Source: Treponema sp.
Lineage (GTDB): Bacteria; Spirochaetota; Spirochaetia; Treponematales; Treponemataceae
Length of the DNA: 41,868 nt
Reading direction: 5' to 3'
NCBI GenBank assembly: GCA_017551705.1
Contig: JAFZLA010000091.1
Span: 1-41,868 of the forward strand
In this document: in pieces, positions 34,061-41,784 of the stretch
Layout: every line of letters begins with the position of its first letter
Numbering within the stretch: position 1 is the first letter of the stretch
Translations under genes and position numbers: made by a program
Notes under the pieces: generated by a model
Databases searched by the model: none
Told to the model about the DNA's origin: nothing
Seen by the model: the letters and a program-made list of their open reading frames with translations, nothing else

Positions 34061-36070
34061 ATGGAAAGAATTGGTGTTTTTGTATGTCACTGCGGCACTA
34101 ACATTGCCGGCACGGTAGACGTAGCCAAGGTCGCGGAAGAACTGGGAAAAGTTCCCGGAGTGGTTTATTCAACCCACTACACTTACATGTGCTCTTCCGC
34201 CGGACAAGCGATGATCGAGGAGCGCATCAAAGAAGACAAGCTTACGGGAGTTGTTCTTTGTTCTTGCTCTCCGCGAATGCATGAAAAAACATTTAGGGCT
34301 TGCGCCGAGCGCGCCGGCCTCAATCCCTACAAGGTCGAAATCGCAAACATCCGCGAGCAAGACTCTTGGGTAATGAAGGACATGGCCGAGGCCACCACAA
34401 AGGCCGTCGCCTTGGGAAAAGCCGCCATCGCCAAAACAATTTTGGACACGCCGCTGACTCCGGGCGAAACCCCGATGACAAAGCGCGCGCTTGTAATTGG
34501 CGGCGGAATCGCGGGCATAACGGCCGCGCTCGACATTGCCGAGGCCGGCTTCCCGGTTGACTTGGTTGAGAAAAAGCCGACGGTCGGCGGAAAGATGGCC
34601 ATGTTGGACAAGACATTCCCGACATTGGACTGCGCTTCTTGTATTGTAACTCCGCGCATGACCGAAGTAGGCCAGAACCCCAACATCCGCATTTTGTCTT
34701 ACAGCGAAGTGACGAATGTGACTGGCTACATCGGAAACTTTACGGTTGACATCAAGCGCAAGGCCCGCTACGTTGACGAGACAAAGTGCACGGGCTGCGG
34801 CGAATGCACAGAGAAGTGCCCGATGAAGAAAGTTCCCAACGACTTCAACCTCAACCTTAACAACAAGACTGCCGTTTACATTCCGTTCGCGCAGGCGGTT
34901 CCAAAAATCGCGACGATTGACGCAAACTACTGCTTGCACATGAAGGCGCTTGCCAATGGCAAAGACAACGTTTGCGGAATGTGCCAAAAGGTTTGCGGCG
35001 CCGGAGCGATCAACTTTAACGCCAAGGACGAAGTGATTACCGAAAAATACGGCGCGATTGTCGTGGCCACAGGCTACAACATGATCGACCTCAAGCCCTA
35101 CGCCGAGCTTGGCTACGGACTTAGCAAGGACGTTGTTTCTTCTTTGGAATACGAGCGCTTGATGAACGCCTCCGGCCCGACAGGCGGACACCTCTTGAGG
35201 CCTTCCGACGGCGTGGCGCCAAAGAAAATCGTATTCATCCAGTGCGTCGGCAGCCGCTGCTCGGCGGAAGGAAAGGGCAACCAGTATTGCTCAAAGGTTT
35301 GCTGCATGTACACAGCCAAGCAAACCATCCTTACCCGCGACCACTGGCCGGACACAGAATGCTACGTCTTCTACATTGACGTTCGAACTCCCGGAAAGCA
35401 GTTTGACGAATTCTACCGCCGAGCCGTGGAACAGTACGGCGTTCACTACATCAAGGGCATGGTAGGAAAAGTCACTCCGCAAGCCAACGGAAAGCTTGAC
35501 GTTCAGGGAAGCGACTTGATTTTGAACAAGCAAGTTCACATCGAAGCGGACATGGTTGTTTTGGCAGGCTCTTTGGAAGCCGACGAAACAGCCCGCCCGC
35601 TTGCCACGATGTTGACGACTTCTATGGACAACGACGACTTCTTCTTGGAAGCGCACGTAAAGCTTCGCCCGGTAGAAAGCCCAACGGCGGGCATCTTCTT
35701 GGCCGGCGCCTGCCTTGGACCCAAGGACATTCCCGAAACCGTCGCCCAGTCATCAGGAGCTGCGGCAAAGGCCATCTGCTTGTTGATCAAAGACAAGCTT
35801 AAGAACAATCCTTGCACGGCAAAGCCCGACGAGAACGCTTGCAACGGCTGCGGCCAGTGCGCCAACGTTTGTCCTTACGGAGCCATCAGCTATATCGACA
35901 AAGACTTTAGAGGCCCCAACCGCACGACAATCACGCGCCATGTCAGCCAAGTCAATTCGGCCATGTGCCAGGGCTGCGGCGCTTGCACCGTCGCCTGTCC
36001 TAGCGGAGCCATGGACTTGCAGGGCTTTAGCAACAAACAAATCTTGGCGGAGGTTGACGCAGTACTATGA
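34061..36070 (+). CDS. hdrA: Heterodisulfide reductase subunit A-like flavoprotein
   Basis: A 669-residue iron-sulfur flavoprotein. The N-terminal cluster domain has VFVCHCGTNIAG and LCSCSPRMHEKTF. The FAD-binding Rossmann motif is ALVIGGGIAGITAALDIAEA (about residue 145). An inserted ferredoxin domain has CTGCGECTEKCP and CGMCQKVCGAGAI. The C-terminus has CNGCGQCANVCP and CQGCGACTVACP. HdrA is the flavin-based electron-bifurcating subunit in methanogens and in bacterial Flx-Hdr systems, sending electrons both to ferredoxin and to HdrBC. It lies between hdrC and the MvhD-like gene, whose ATG overlaps its stop (ATGA). Confidence 0.92.
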   Translation: MERIGVFVCHCGTNIAGTVDVAKVAEELGKVPGVVYSTHYTYMCSSAGQAMIEERIKEDKLTGVVLCSCSPRMHEKTFRACAERAGLNPYKVEIANIREQDSWVMKDMAEATTKAVALGKAAIAKTILDTPLTPGETPMTKRALVIGGGIAGITAALDIAEAGFPVDLVEKKPTVGGKMAMLDKTFPTLDCASCIVTPRMTEVGQNPNIRILSYSEVTNVTGYIGNFTVDIKRKARYVDETKCTGCGECTEKCPMKKVPNDFNLNLNNKTAVYIPFAQAVPKIATIDANYCLHMKALANGKDNVCGMCQKVCGAGAINFNAKDEVITEKYGAIVVATGYNMIDLKPYAELGYGLSKDVVSSLEYERLMNASGPTGGHLLRPSDGVAPKKIVFIQCVGSRCSAEGKGNQYCSKVCCMYTAKQTILTRDHWPDTECYVFYIDVRTPGKQFDEFYRRAVEQYGVHYIKGMVGKVTPQANGKLDVQGSDLILNKQVHIEADMVVLAGSLEADETARPLATMLTTSMDNDDFFLEAHVKLRPVESPTAGIFLAGACLGPKDIPETVAQSSGAAAKAICLLIKDKLKNNPCTAKPDENACNGCGQCANVCPYGAISYIDKDFRGPNRTTITRHVSQVNSAMCQGCGACTVACPSGAMDLQGFSNKQILAEVDAVL

Positions 36071-36516
36071 GCGAGAACGTAACAACAAACACAGAGTGGA
36101 AGCCAAGAATTGTGGCCTTTTGCTGCAACTGGTGTTCCTACGCCGGAGCCGACCTTGCGGGCAACAACCGCTTGGAGTATCCGGCCAACGTAAAGATTAT
36201 CCGCATTCCGTGCTCTTGCCGCTTGAATCCGCTCTTTATTTTGAGAGCCTTCCAGCGCGGAGCCGACGGAGTGATTTTGTGCGGCTGCCACCCGGGCGAC
36301 TGCCACTATTCTACGGGAAACTACTTTGCCCGCAGAAGAATGACGTTGCTCTTCAGTATGCTTGACTTTTTGGGAATCGAAAAGGCCCGCACAAGAGTTG
36401 AATGGTGTTCGGCGGCGGAAGGCGTCCGCTTTGCCGGAATTATGAATGACTTTGTAGCCAAAATAACTTCTCTTGGCGAAAACAAAAAATTGGAGGACGT
36501 CCGATGCAAGAACTAA
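36067..36516 (+). CDS. flxD: MvhD/FlxD-like iron-sulfur electron-transfer subunit
   Basis: A 149-residue protein of the MvhD family with a [2Fe-2S] site: VAFCCNWCSYAGADLAG, IPCSCRLNP and LCGCHPGDCHYSTGN are typical. In methanogens MvhD joins the hydrogenase to HdrA; in Flx-Hdr systems FlxD joins the NADH-oxidising module to HdrA. No hydrogenase gene is in the window, and NADH-module genes follow, so the FlxD role is preferred. It overlaps the next gene by 13 bases. Confidence 0.88.
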   Translation: MSENVTTNTEWKPRIVAFCCNWCSYAGADLAGNNRLEYPANVKIIRIPCSCRLNPLFILRAFQRGADGVILCGCHPGDCHYSTGNYFARRRMTLLFSMLDFLGIEKARTRVEWCSAAEGVRFAGIMNDFVAKITSLGENKKLEDVRCKN

Positions 36517-37490
36517 CTTCCGATTTGATTAAGCTTGCCAAAGAAAAATTGGCCAGCGGCGCGGTTCAGACCGTAATCGGCTGGAGGCGCGGACTCTTTG
36601 ACGAAGACGTGACTCCTTCTACCTTTAAGGACGCGGCCGACTTGGAAAAGAATTTTGTCTTTAACAAATTTTGCAAGGCCAACCTTTCAAAGTATTTGGT
36701 AAAGATTACTCGCGCCATCGAGACTGCCAAGACCACCACAAAGACTAACAACGCGATGGCCAAGCAGCGCGACCCCAACGCGGTCGACAAGCCAATTCCG
36801 CAGGAAAAGGTTTTGGTATTCATGAAGCCCGGCGACTCGCACTCGTTCTGCCAACTGTTAAAGGAAAACAGAATCGCGCGCGACGACGTTTACGTTGTGG
36901 CCGTTCCTTGCGCTTGCGAGATGGACCCAGACGTTAAGGAAGGCGAGGGCTGCGACCATTGCCGCAACAAAAAGCACGTCATTTACGACGAAGCGTTTGG
37001 AAAGGCTAGGGAAGAGGCGATCGGAGACGCCGCGCGCTTTGAGGGCGTTGAAAAAATCGCCGCCATGAGCGCCGACGAGCGCCACGAATTCTGGAAAAAC
37101 GAATTTGCCCGCTGCATCCGCTGCAACGCTTGCCGCGACGTTTGCCCGGCCTGCACTTGCGAAAAGTGCGTGTTTGACAACAACAACTTGTACACAAGCC
37201 AAAAGGTGGCGCAAGTTCCGTTTGAAGAAAGCCTTTACCACATCATCCGCGCCTGGCACGTTGCCGGCCGCTGCACTGACTGCGGCGAATGTTCGCGCGT
37301 TTGCCCCGAGCACATTCCGCTCCACTTGCTCAACCGCAAGTTTGTCAAGGACATCGACGAAATCTACGGACCCTACATCGCAGGAAGCGACATGGAGACC
37401 AAGCCGCCGATGCTCACTTGGACAGCGGGCGACGCGGAGCCGAGCGTTGTTTGGGAACGCTCGCCCGAAGAAGAAGGAGGCCAAGACTAA
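36504..37490 (+). CDS. Iron-sulfur subunit of the Flx module (FlxC-like)
   Basis: A 328-residue protein. The C-terminal part carries two ferredoxin motifs, CIRCNACRDVCPACTCEKC (about residue 207) and CTDCGECSRVCPEH (about 260). A middle region has PCACEMDPDV and GCDHCRNKK, extra Cys that could bind another cluster. The N-terminal third is helical without a clear motif. By position between the FlxD-like and FlxB-like genes it should be the FlxC-type wire from FlxA/FlxB to FlxD; the FlxB/FlxC labels may be swapped. GGAGG lies before the ATG and its stop overlaps the next start (TAATG). Confidence 0.75.
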   Translation: MQELTSDLIKLAKEKLASGAVQTVIGWRRGLFDEDVTPSTFKDAADLEKNFVFNKFCKANLSKYLVKITRAIETAKTTTKTNNAMAKQRDPNAVDKPIPQEKVLVFMKPGDSHSFCQLLKENRIARDDVYVVAVPCACEMDPDVKEGEGCDHCRNKKHVIYDEAFGKAREEAIGDAARFEGVEKIAAMSADERHEFWKNEFARCIRCNACRDVCPACTCEKCVFDNNNLYTSQKVAQVPFEESLYHIIRAWHVAGRCTDCGECSRVCPEHIPLHLLNRKFVKDIDEIYGPYIAGSDMETKPPMLTWTAGDAEPSVVWERSPEEEGGQD

Positions 37491-38527
37491 TGCTTAGCGT
37501 ATCAAAAGACAAAATCGATTCGCTCTTTGAAGCGATTGCCAAGACAAAGACGCTTTACCTCCCCGTTGACAACGCGAGCGGCAAGGCCAACTTTGAAAAA
37601 TGGCAAAAGGGAACAAAACTTTCCGGAGCGCTAAAGACAGTCCGCAGCGCCAAGGACTTTTTCTTCCCCAAGACCGAAAAAATGGTCGGCTACAAAATCG
37701 AGGACGGAAACATCACAGTCCAAGACCCCCGCAAAGAGTTGGAGGACTTTGTGGTGTTTGGTGTCCGCGCTTGCGACGCCAAGGCCTTTGACATTTTTGA
37801 CAAGGTTTACTTGGAGATGACTCCGACCGACAGCTATTACAAGAACCGCCGCGACCACGGCATTATTGTGACGCTCGCTTGCTCAGAGCCTGACAAAAAC
37901 TGCTTTTGCTCAAGCTACGACTTGGACGCGGCCAATCCCGCGGGCGACGTAAGCGCTTGGCTTGCCGGCGGCGACTACTATTTTAACGCCAACAGCGACA
38001 AGGGCAAAAAGTTCTTGGACAGCGTAAAGGGCGCCCTCAAAGAAAAGGACGCCGCCGCGGTTGACGCGGAAAAGAAGGCTATCAAGGCAAAGATAGAAAA
38101 GCTTCCGTTCGCGCATTTGGACTTGAGCAAATTCAAGGACATGCCGATGATGACGCTCTTCAACGCGCCTGTTTGGGAAAAGCTTAGCGAGTCCTGCCTT
38201 GGCTGCGGAACTTGCACCTACGTTTGCCCGTCGTGCATGTGCTTTGACGTCCGCGACTACGACACCGGCCACGGAATCGAGCAGAGCCGCACTTGGGACT
38301 CTTGCATGTATTCCGACTTTACCCAGATGGCGGCCGCCAATCCTCGCCTTACTCAAAAGGAAAGGTTCCGCCAGCGCTTTATGCACAAGTTGGTTTACTA
38401 CCCGATGGCCCACGAAAAATTGTTTATGTGCGTAGGCTGCGGCCGCTGCTTGGACAGCTGCCCGATTCACATGAACATCGTAAAAGTAATCAAGGCTTTT
38501 AACGAAGCCGACTTGGGAGGAAAGTAA
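37490..38527 (+). CDS. Iron-sulfur subunit of the Flx module (FlxB-like, AsrA/HydB type)
   Basis: A 345-residue protein resembling the 4Fe-4S subunits of sulfite reductase (AsrA) and sulfhydrogenase. Two clusters are evident at CLGCGTCTYVCPSCMC (about 230) and CVGCGRCLDSCP (about 315). The N-terminal half has FGVRACDAKAFDIFDKVY and VTLACSEPDKNCFCSS, typical of this family. The start is ATG 37490 with AAGGAGG 9 bases upstream; a longer reading upstream lies inside the previous gene. It passes electrons from the FAD/NAD-binding partner encoded next. Overlaps both neighbours (TAATG). Confidence 0.8.
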   Translation: MLSVSKDKIDSLFEAIAKTKTLYLPVDNASGKANFEKWQKGTKLSGALKTVRSAKDFFFPKTEKMVGYKIEDGNITVQDPRKELEDFVVFGVRACDAKAFDIFDKVYLEMTPTDSYYKNRRDHGIIVTLACSEPDKNCFCSSYDLDAANPAGDVSAWLAGGDYYFNANSDKGKKFLDSVKGALKEKDAAAVDAEKKAIKAKIEKLPFAHLDLSKFKDMPMMTLFNAPVWEKLSESCLGCGTCTYVCPSCMCFDVRDYDTGHGIEQSRTWDSCMYSDFTQMAAANPRLTQKERFRQRFMHKLVYYPMAHEKLFMCVGCGRCLDSCPIHMNIVKVIKAFNEADLGGK

Positions 38528-39357
38528 TGCTAGAGCAAGAATCATTTATTCCGTATGTCGGAGTAATCAAAGAAATGTTCGACGAAACTCCCGACGTAAA
38601 GTCTTTCCGCGTTGTCGGCTTGGACGGCAAAAAGCTCTTTGAGCACAAGCCCGGCCAGTGCGCGATGCTTATTGTTCCCGGAGTGGGCGAGTCGATGATC
38701 TCTATCACTTCGTCTCCGACAGTGCAGGAATACCAACAGTTCTCAATCAAAAAATGCGGCTGCGTCACAAGCTGGCTTCACGCCGCAAAGCCCGGAACGC
38801 AGATTTGCGTTCGCGGCCCGATTGGAAACGGATTCCCCGTTGACACGACGTTCAAAGGCAAGGACATCTTGGTAATCGCCGGCGGAATCGGTTTGGCTCC
38901 GGTTCACTCCGTAGTCGACTACATGCTTGCCCACCGATCGGACTACGGCAAAATCCAGGTCATCTACGGTTCGCGCAGCAAGGCCGACCTTGTGTTCCTA
39001 AAGCAGCTTCAGGAAGAATGGGCCCACGCCCCCAACCTCAAGCTTGACCTGACGATTGACCGCGCCGAAGACGGCTGGGACGGACACGTAGGCTTTGTTC
39101 CGCCTTACGTGACCGAGATGAATCCCGATCCCAGCATGACTGTCATTATGTGCGGCCCGCCGATTTTGATTCACTTGTCGCTTGACGCTCTTAAAAAGCT
39201 TGGCTTTAAGGACGACAACGTCTTTACAACGCTTGAGATGCGCATGAAGTGCGGAATCGGAAAGTGCGGAAGGTGCAATGTTGGAAACAAGTTCGTCTGC
39301 AAAGACGGCCCTGTGTTCAGTTTTACGCAGCTGGCGGATTTGCCGCCTGAATACTAA
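38527..39357 (+). CDS. flxA: NAD(P)H-oxidising flavoprotein of the Flx module (FlxA-like, AsrB type)
   Basis: A 276-residue ferredoxin-NADP reductase-fold protein. It has the FAD-binding barrel with KPGQCAMLIVPG and SMISITSSPT, then the pyridine nucleotide domain ILVIAGGIGLAPVHSVVDYM and VIMCGPP, and a C-terminal [2Fe-2S] site (MKCGIGKCGRCN, then a fourth Cys in FVCKDGP). In Flx-Hdr complexes FlxA oxidises NADH. AsrB and dihydroorotate dehydrogenase electron-transfer subunits share the fold, but the operon favours FlxA. GGAGG precedes the ATG. Confidence 0.87.
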   Translation: MLEQESFIPYVGVIKEMFDETPDVKSFRVVGLDGKKLFEHKPGQCAMLIVPGVGESMISITSSPTVQEYQQFSIKKCGCVTSWLHAAKPGTQICVRGPIGNGFPVDTTFKGKDILVIAGGIGLAPVHSVVDYMLAHRSDYGKIQVIYGSRSKADLVFLKQLQEEWAHAPNLKLDLTIDRAEDGWDGHVGFVPPYVTEMNPDPSMTVIMCGPPILIHLSLDALKKLGFKDDNVFTTLEMRMKCGIGKCGRCNVGNKFVCKDGPVFSFTQLADLPPEY

Positions 39358-39370
39358 TAGGAGATAGAAA

Positions 39371-40054
39371 ATGGCAGAACAAAGAGAGATGGCCACAATT
39401 TACATTTTTGGAAAAAAATACGACGTTCCGGCTGAGCTTACAATCATGAACGCTATGGAATACGCCGGCTACCAGCTTAAGCGCGGATGCGGCTGCCGCA
39501 ACGGCTTTTGCGGCGCTTGCGCCACAATTTACCGCATCCAGGGAAGCAACGAGCTTTACACAGGCTTGGCTTGCTCCACAAAGGTTGAGAACGGAATGTA
39601 CATCGCTACGCTTCCGTTCTTCCCGCTTGTAAAGCAGGTTTACGACATCAACAAGATCAAGCCCGAGCAGTCTGTGATGATGCAGCTTTATCCCGAGATT
39701 TACTCTTGCGTCGGCTGCAACGCCTGCACACGCGCCTGTCCGCAGGAACTCAACACAATGCAGTACATCGCCTACGCCCAGCGCGGAGACTTTGCCAAGT
39801 GCGCCGAGCTTTCGTTTGACTGCGTTATGTGCGGATGCTGCTCTAGCCGCTGCCCGGCCGGAATCAGCCACCCGCAGGTTGCCGAACTTGCCCGCCGCAT
39901 CAACGGAAAGTATTTGCAGCCGCAGAGCCAGCACCTCTTGGACCGCGTCGCCGAAATCGACAAGGGCAAGTGCGAGGCCGCCATTCAAAAGATGATGAAG
40001 CTGCCTTTGGCCAAAATCAAAGAGTTGTATAACACTCGCGACATCGAAAAGTAA
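39371..40054 (+). CDS. frdB: Fumarate reductase/succinate dehydrogenase-like iron-sulfur subunit
   Basis: A 227-residue protein. The N-terminal half is a plant-type [2Fe-2S] domain (RGCGCRNGFCGAC, then LACST). The C-terminal half has two cluster motifs, CVGCNACTRACPQE and CVMCGCCSSRCPAG. This is the SdhB/FrdB layout, though both C-terminal motifs look like [4Fe-4S] sites. It resembles the N-terminal part of methanogen TfrB but lacks the C-terminal CCG domain; such domains are on the separate HdrB here. No membrane-anchor subunit genes are present, so the enzyme should be soluble. It follows flxA by 13 bases with AGGAG. Confidence 0.8.
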   Translation: MAEQREMATIYIFGKKYDVPAELTIMNAMEYAGYQLKRGCGCRNGFCGACATIYRIQGSNELYTGLACSTKVENGMYIATLPFFPLVKQVYDINKIKPEQSVMMQLYPEIYSCVGCNACTRACPQELNTMQYIAYAQRGDFAKCAELSFDCVMCGCCSSRCPAGISHPQVAELARRINGKYLQPQSQHLLDRVAEIDKGKCEAAIQKMMKLPLAKIKELYNTRDIEK

Positions 40055-40068
40055 GACGGAGGATAGAA

Positions 40069-41706
40069 ATGTACGGAAATTATCTTGACAAAGCCGCGAA
40101 AATCGTGGCCAAAAAACGCGAAGCCAACTTGAAGTTTGAACACGCTCGTCTTACTGCCGAAGAAAAAGACGACCTTTTGCTAAAGTTCCACCCGGACCGC
40201 ATCAAAAAGCAGTTCACCGAGCTTAAGATTGGCCCCAACAAGGGACAAAAGGCTCCGATTGAATTGGCGGAGATGTTGCAGGCCAAGCCCCGCATCGAGC
40301 CGGAGAAAATCGACCTTACCCACATCGACTACGAGACCGACGTTTTGGTAATCGGAGGCGGCGGAGCGGGAACCAGCGCCTCAATCATGGCCAGCGAAGC
40401 CGGCGCCAAAGTTTTGCTTGTGACAAAATTGCGCGTTGGCGACGCCAACACAATGATGGCCGAAGGCGGAATCCAGGCTGCCGACAAGCCCAACGACTCT
40501 CCGGCCCAGCACTACCTTGACGCTTTTGGCGGCGGCCACTTTGACGGAAAGCCCGAATTGGTTTACACATTGGTAAACAAGGCGCCGTCAGTAATCAAAT
40601 GGCTCAACGACCTTGGCGTGGAATTTGACAAAGAAGCCGACGGAACTATGGTAACGACGCACGGCGGCGGAACAAGCCGCAAGAGAATGCACGCTTGCAA
40701 AGACTACTCAGGCGCCGAAATCATGCGCACTCTCCGCGACGAAACATTCAACCGCAAAGACAAAATAACGGTCGTTGACTTTACAGCCGCGATTGAAATC
40801 ATCAAGAACGAGAAGGGCGAGGCTTGCGGCGCCGTTTTGATGAACATCGAAACTGGCGAAATCCGCATCGCAAAAGCCAAGGTTGTCATCATCGCAACCG
40901 GCGGCGCTGGACGCATGCACTACCAGGGATTCCCCACGTCAAACCACTACGGCGCCACGGCCGACGGCCTTGTAATCGCCTACCGCGCTGGAGCCAAGTT
41001 GCTTTACCAGGACTCTTTGCAGTACCACCCGACCGGAGCCGCTTACCCGACCCAGATTCTTGGAAAGCTCGTAACGGAAAAAGTCCGCTCGCTTGGAGCC
41101 AAGCTCATCAACAAGGACGGCGAAGTTTACATTCACCCGCTTGAGACTCGCGACGTAAACGCCTCTGGCATCATCCGCGAAGTTCGCGAAGGCCGCGGCG
41201 TTGACAACGACGTTCAGCCCGCCGTTTGGCTTGACACTCCGATGATCGAGATGATTCACGGAGAGGGAACAATCCTCAAGTCAATCCCAGCCATGTACAA
41301 GATGTTCATCAAGTACGGAATCGACATCCGCAAGGAGCCGATTTTGGTTTACCCGACATTGCACTACCAGAACGGCGGCGTTGAGATTGACAAGACTTGC
41401 CACACCAACGTAAAGAACTTGTTGGTCGCCGGCGAGGCCAGCGGCGGCGTTCACGGAACAAACCGCTTGATGGGAAACAGCTTGCTTGACGTAGTCGTAT
41501 TTGGACGCGAAGCCGGAATCGAAGCCGGAAAGATGTACAAGAAGATTAAGCTTAGCAAGACCCTTTCGCTCCAGCACGTAAAGAATTTTGAAAAGGCCCG
41601 CGCCACAGCCAAAATCAAGGGCAACGCGGTTTCTCCCAAGATTCTTCCCAGCTACACCCACGGAAATCCTGAGTTTGAAAAGGAAATCCCCGGCGCGACA
41701 AAATAA
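40069..41706 (+). CDS. frdA: Fumarate reductase/succinate dehydrogenase-type flavoprotein with N-terminal extension
   Basis: A 545-residue flavoprotein. FAD motif DVLVIGGGGAGTSASIMASE begins at residue 91; later motifs include AEGGIQAA, HGGGTSRKRMHACKD, IATGGAGRMH, YHPTGAAYP, LHYQNGGVEID and GTNRLMGNSLLDVVVFGREA, all typical of the FrdA/SdhA/NadB group. Classical FrdA starts its FAD motif near residue 10, so about 80 residues (rich in Lys/Glu, with HPDRIKKQF and GPNKGQKAPIELAEML) are extra and may dock the Hdr/Flx partners. It would reduce fumarate to succinate in the cytoplasm. No signal peptide. GGAGG precedes the ATG; a terminator follows. Confidence 0.82.
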   Translation: MYGNYLDKAAKIVAKKREANLKFEHARLTAEEKDDLLLKFHPDRIKKQFTELKIGPNKGQKAPIELAEMLQAKPRIEPEKIDLTHIDYETDVLVIGGGGAGTSASIMASEAGAKVLLVTKLRVGDANTMMAEGGIQAADKPNDSPAQHYLDAFGGGHFDGKPELVYTLVNKAPSVIKWLNDLGVEFDKEADGTMVTTHGGGTSRKRMHACKDYSGAEIMRTLRDETFNRKDKITVVDFTAAIEIIKNEKGEACGAVLMNIETGEIRIAKAKVVIIATGGAGRMHYQGFPTSNHYGATADGLVIAYRAGAKLLYQDSLQYHPTGAAYPTQILGKLVTEKVRSLGAKLINKDGEVYIHPLETRDVNASGIIREVREGRGVDNDVQPAVWLDTPMIEMIHGEGTILKSIPAMYKMFIKYGIDIRKEPILVYPTLHYQNGGVEIDKTCHTNVKNLLVAGEASGGVHGTNRLMGNSLLDVVVFGREAGIEAGKMYKKIKLSKTLSLQHVKNFEKARATAKIKGNAVSPKILPSYTHGNPEFEKEIPGATK

Positions 41707-41710
41707 GCGC

Positions 41711-41738
41711 TGTCATGTTCGGGCTTGACCCGGACATC
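41711..41738 (+). repeat. Palindromic intergenic repeat, copy 2
   Basis: A 28-base element differing at one base from the copy at 26002-26029 (the second arm reads CCCGGACATC). It starts 4 bases after the frdA stop and precedes the terminator. Confidence 0.75.
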
Positions 41739-41756
41739 TTTTTAAGCCTAAAATTG

Positions 41757-41784
41757 CGGCCGCCCTGTTGGGCGGCCGTTTTTT
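41757..41784 (+). terminator. Intrinsic terminator of the frdA operon
   Basis: CGGCCGCCC (41757-41765) pairs with GGGCGGCCG (41770-41778) around TGTT, followed by TTTTTT. Its T-run reaches the stop codon of the minus-strand gene at the edge, so the hairpin may serve both converging transcripts. Confidence 0.9.
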
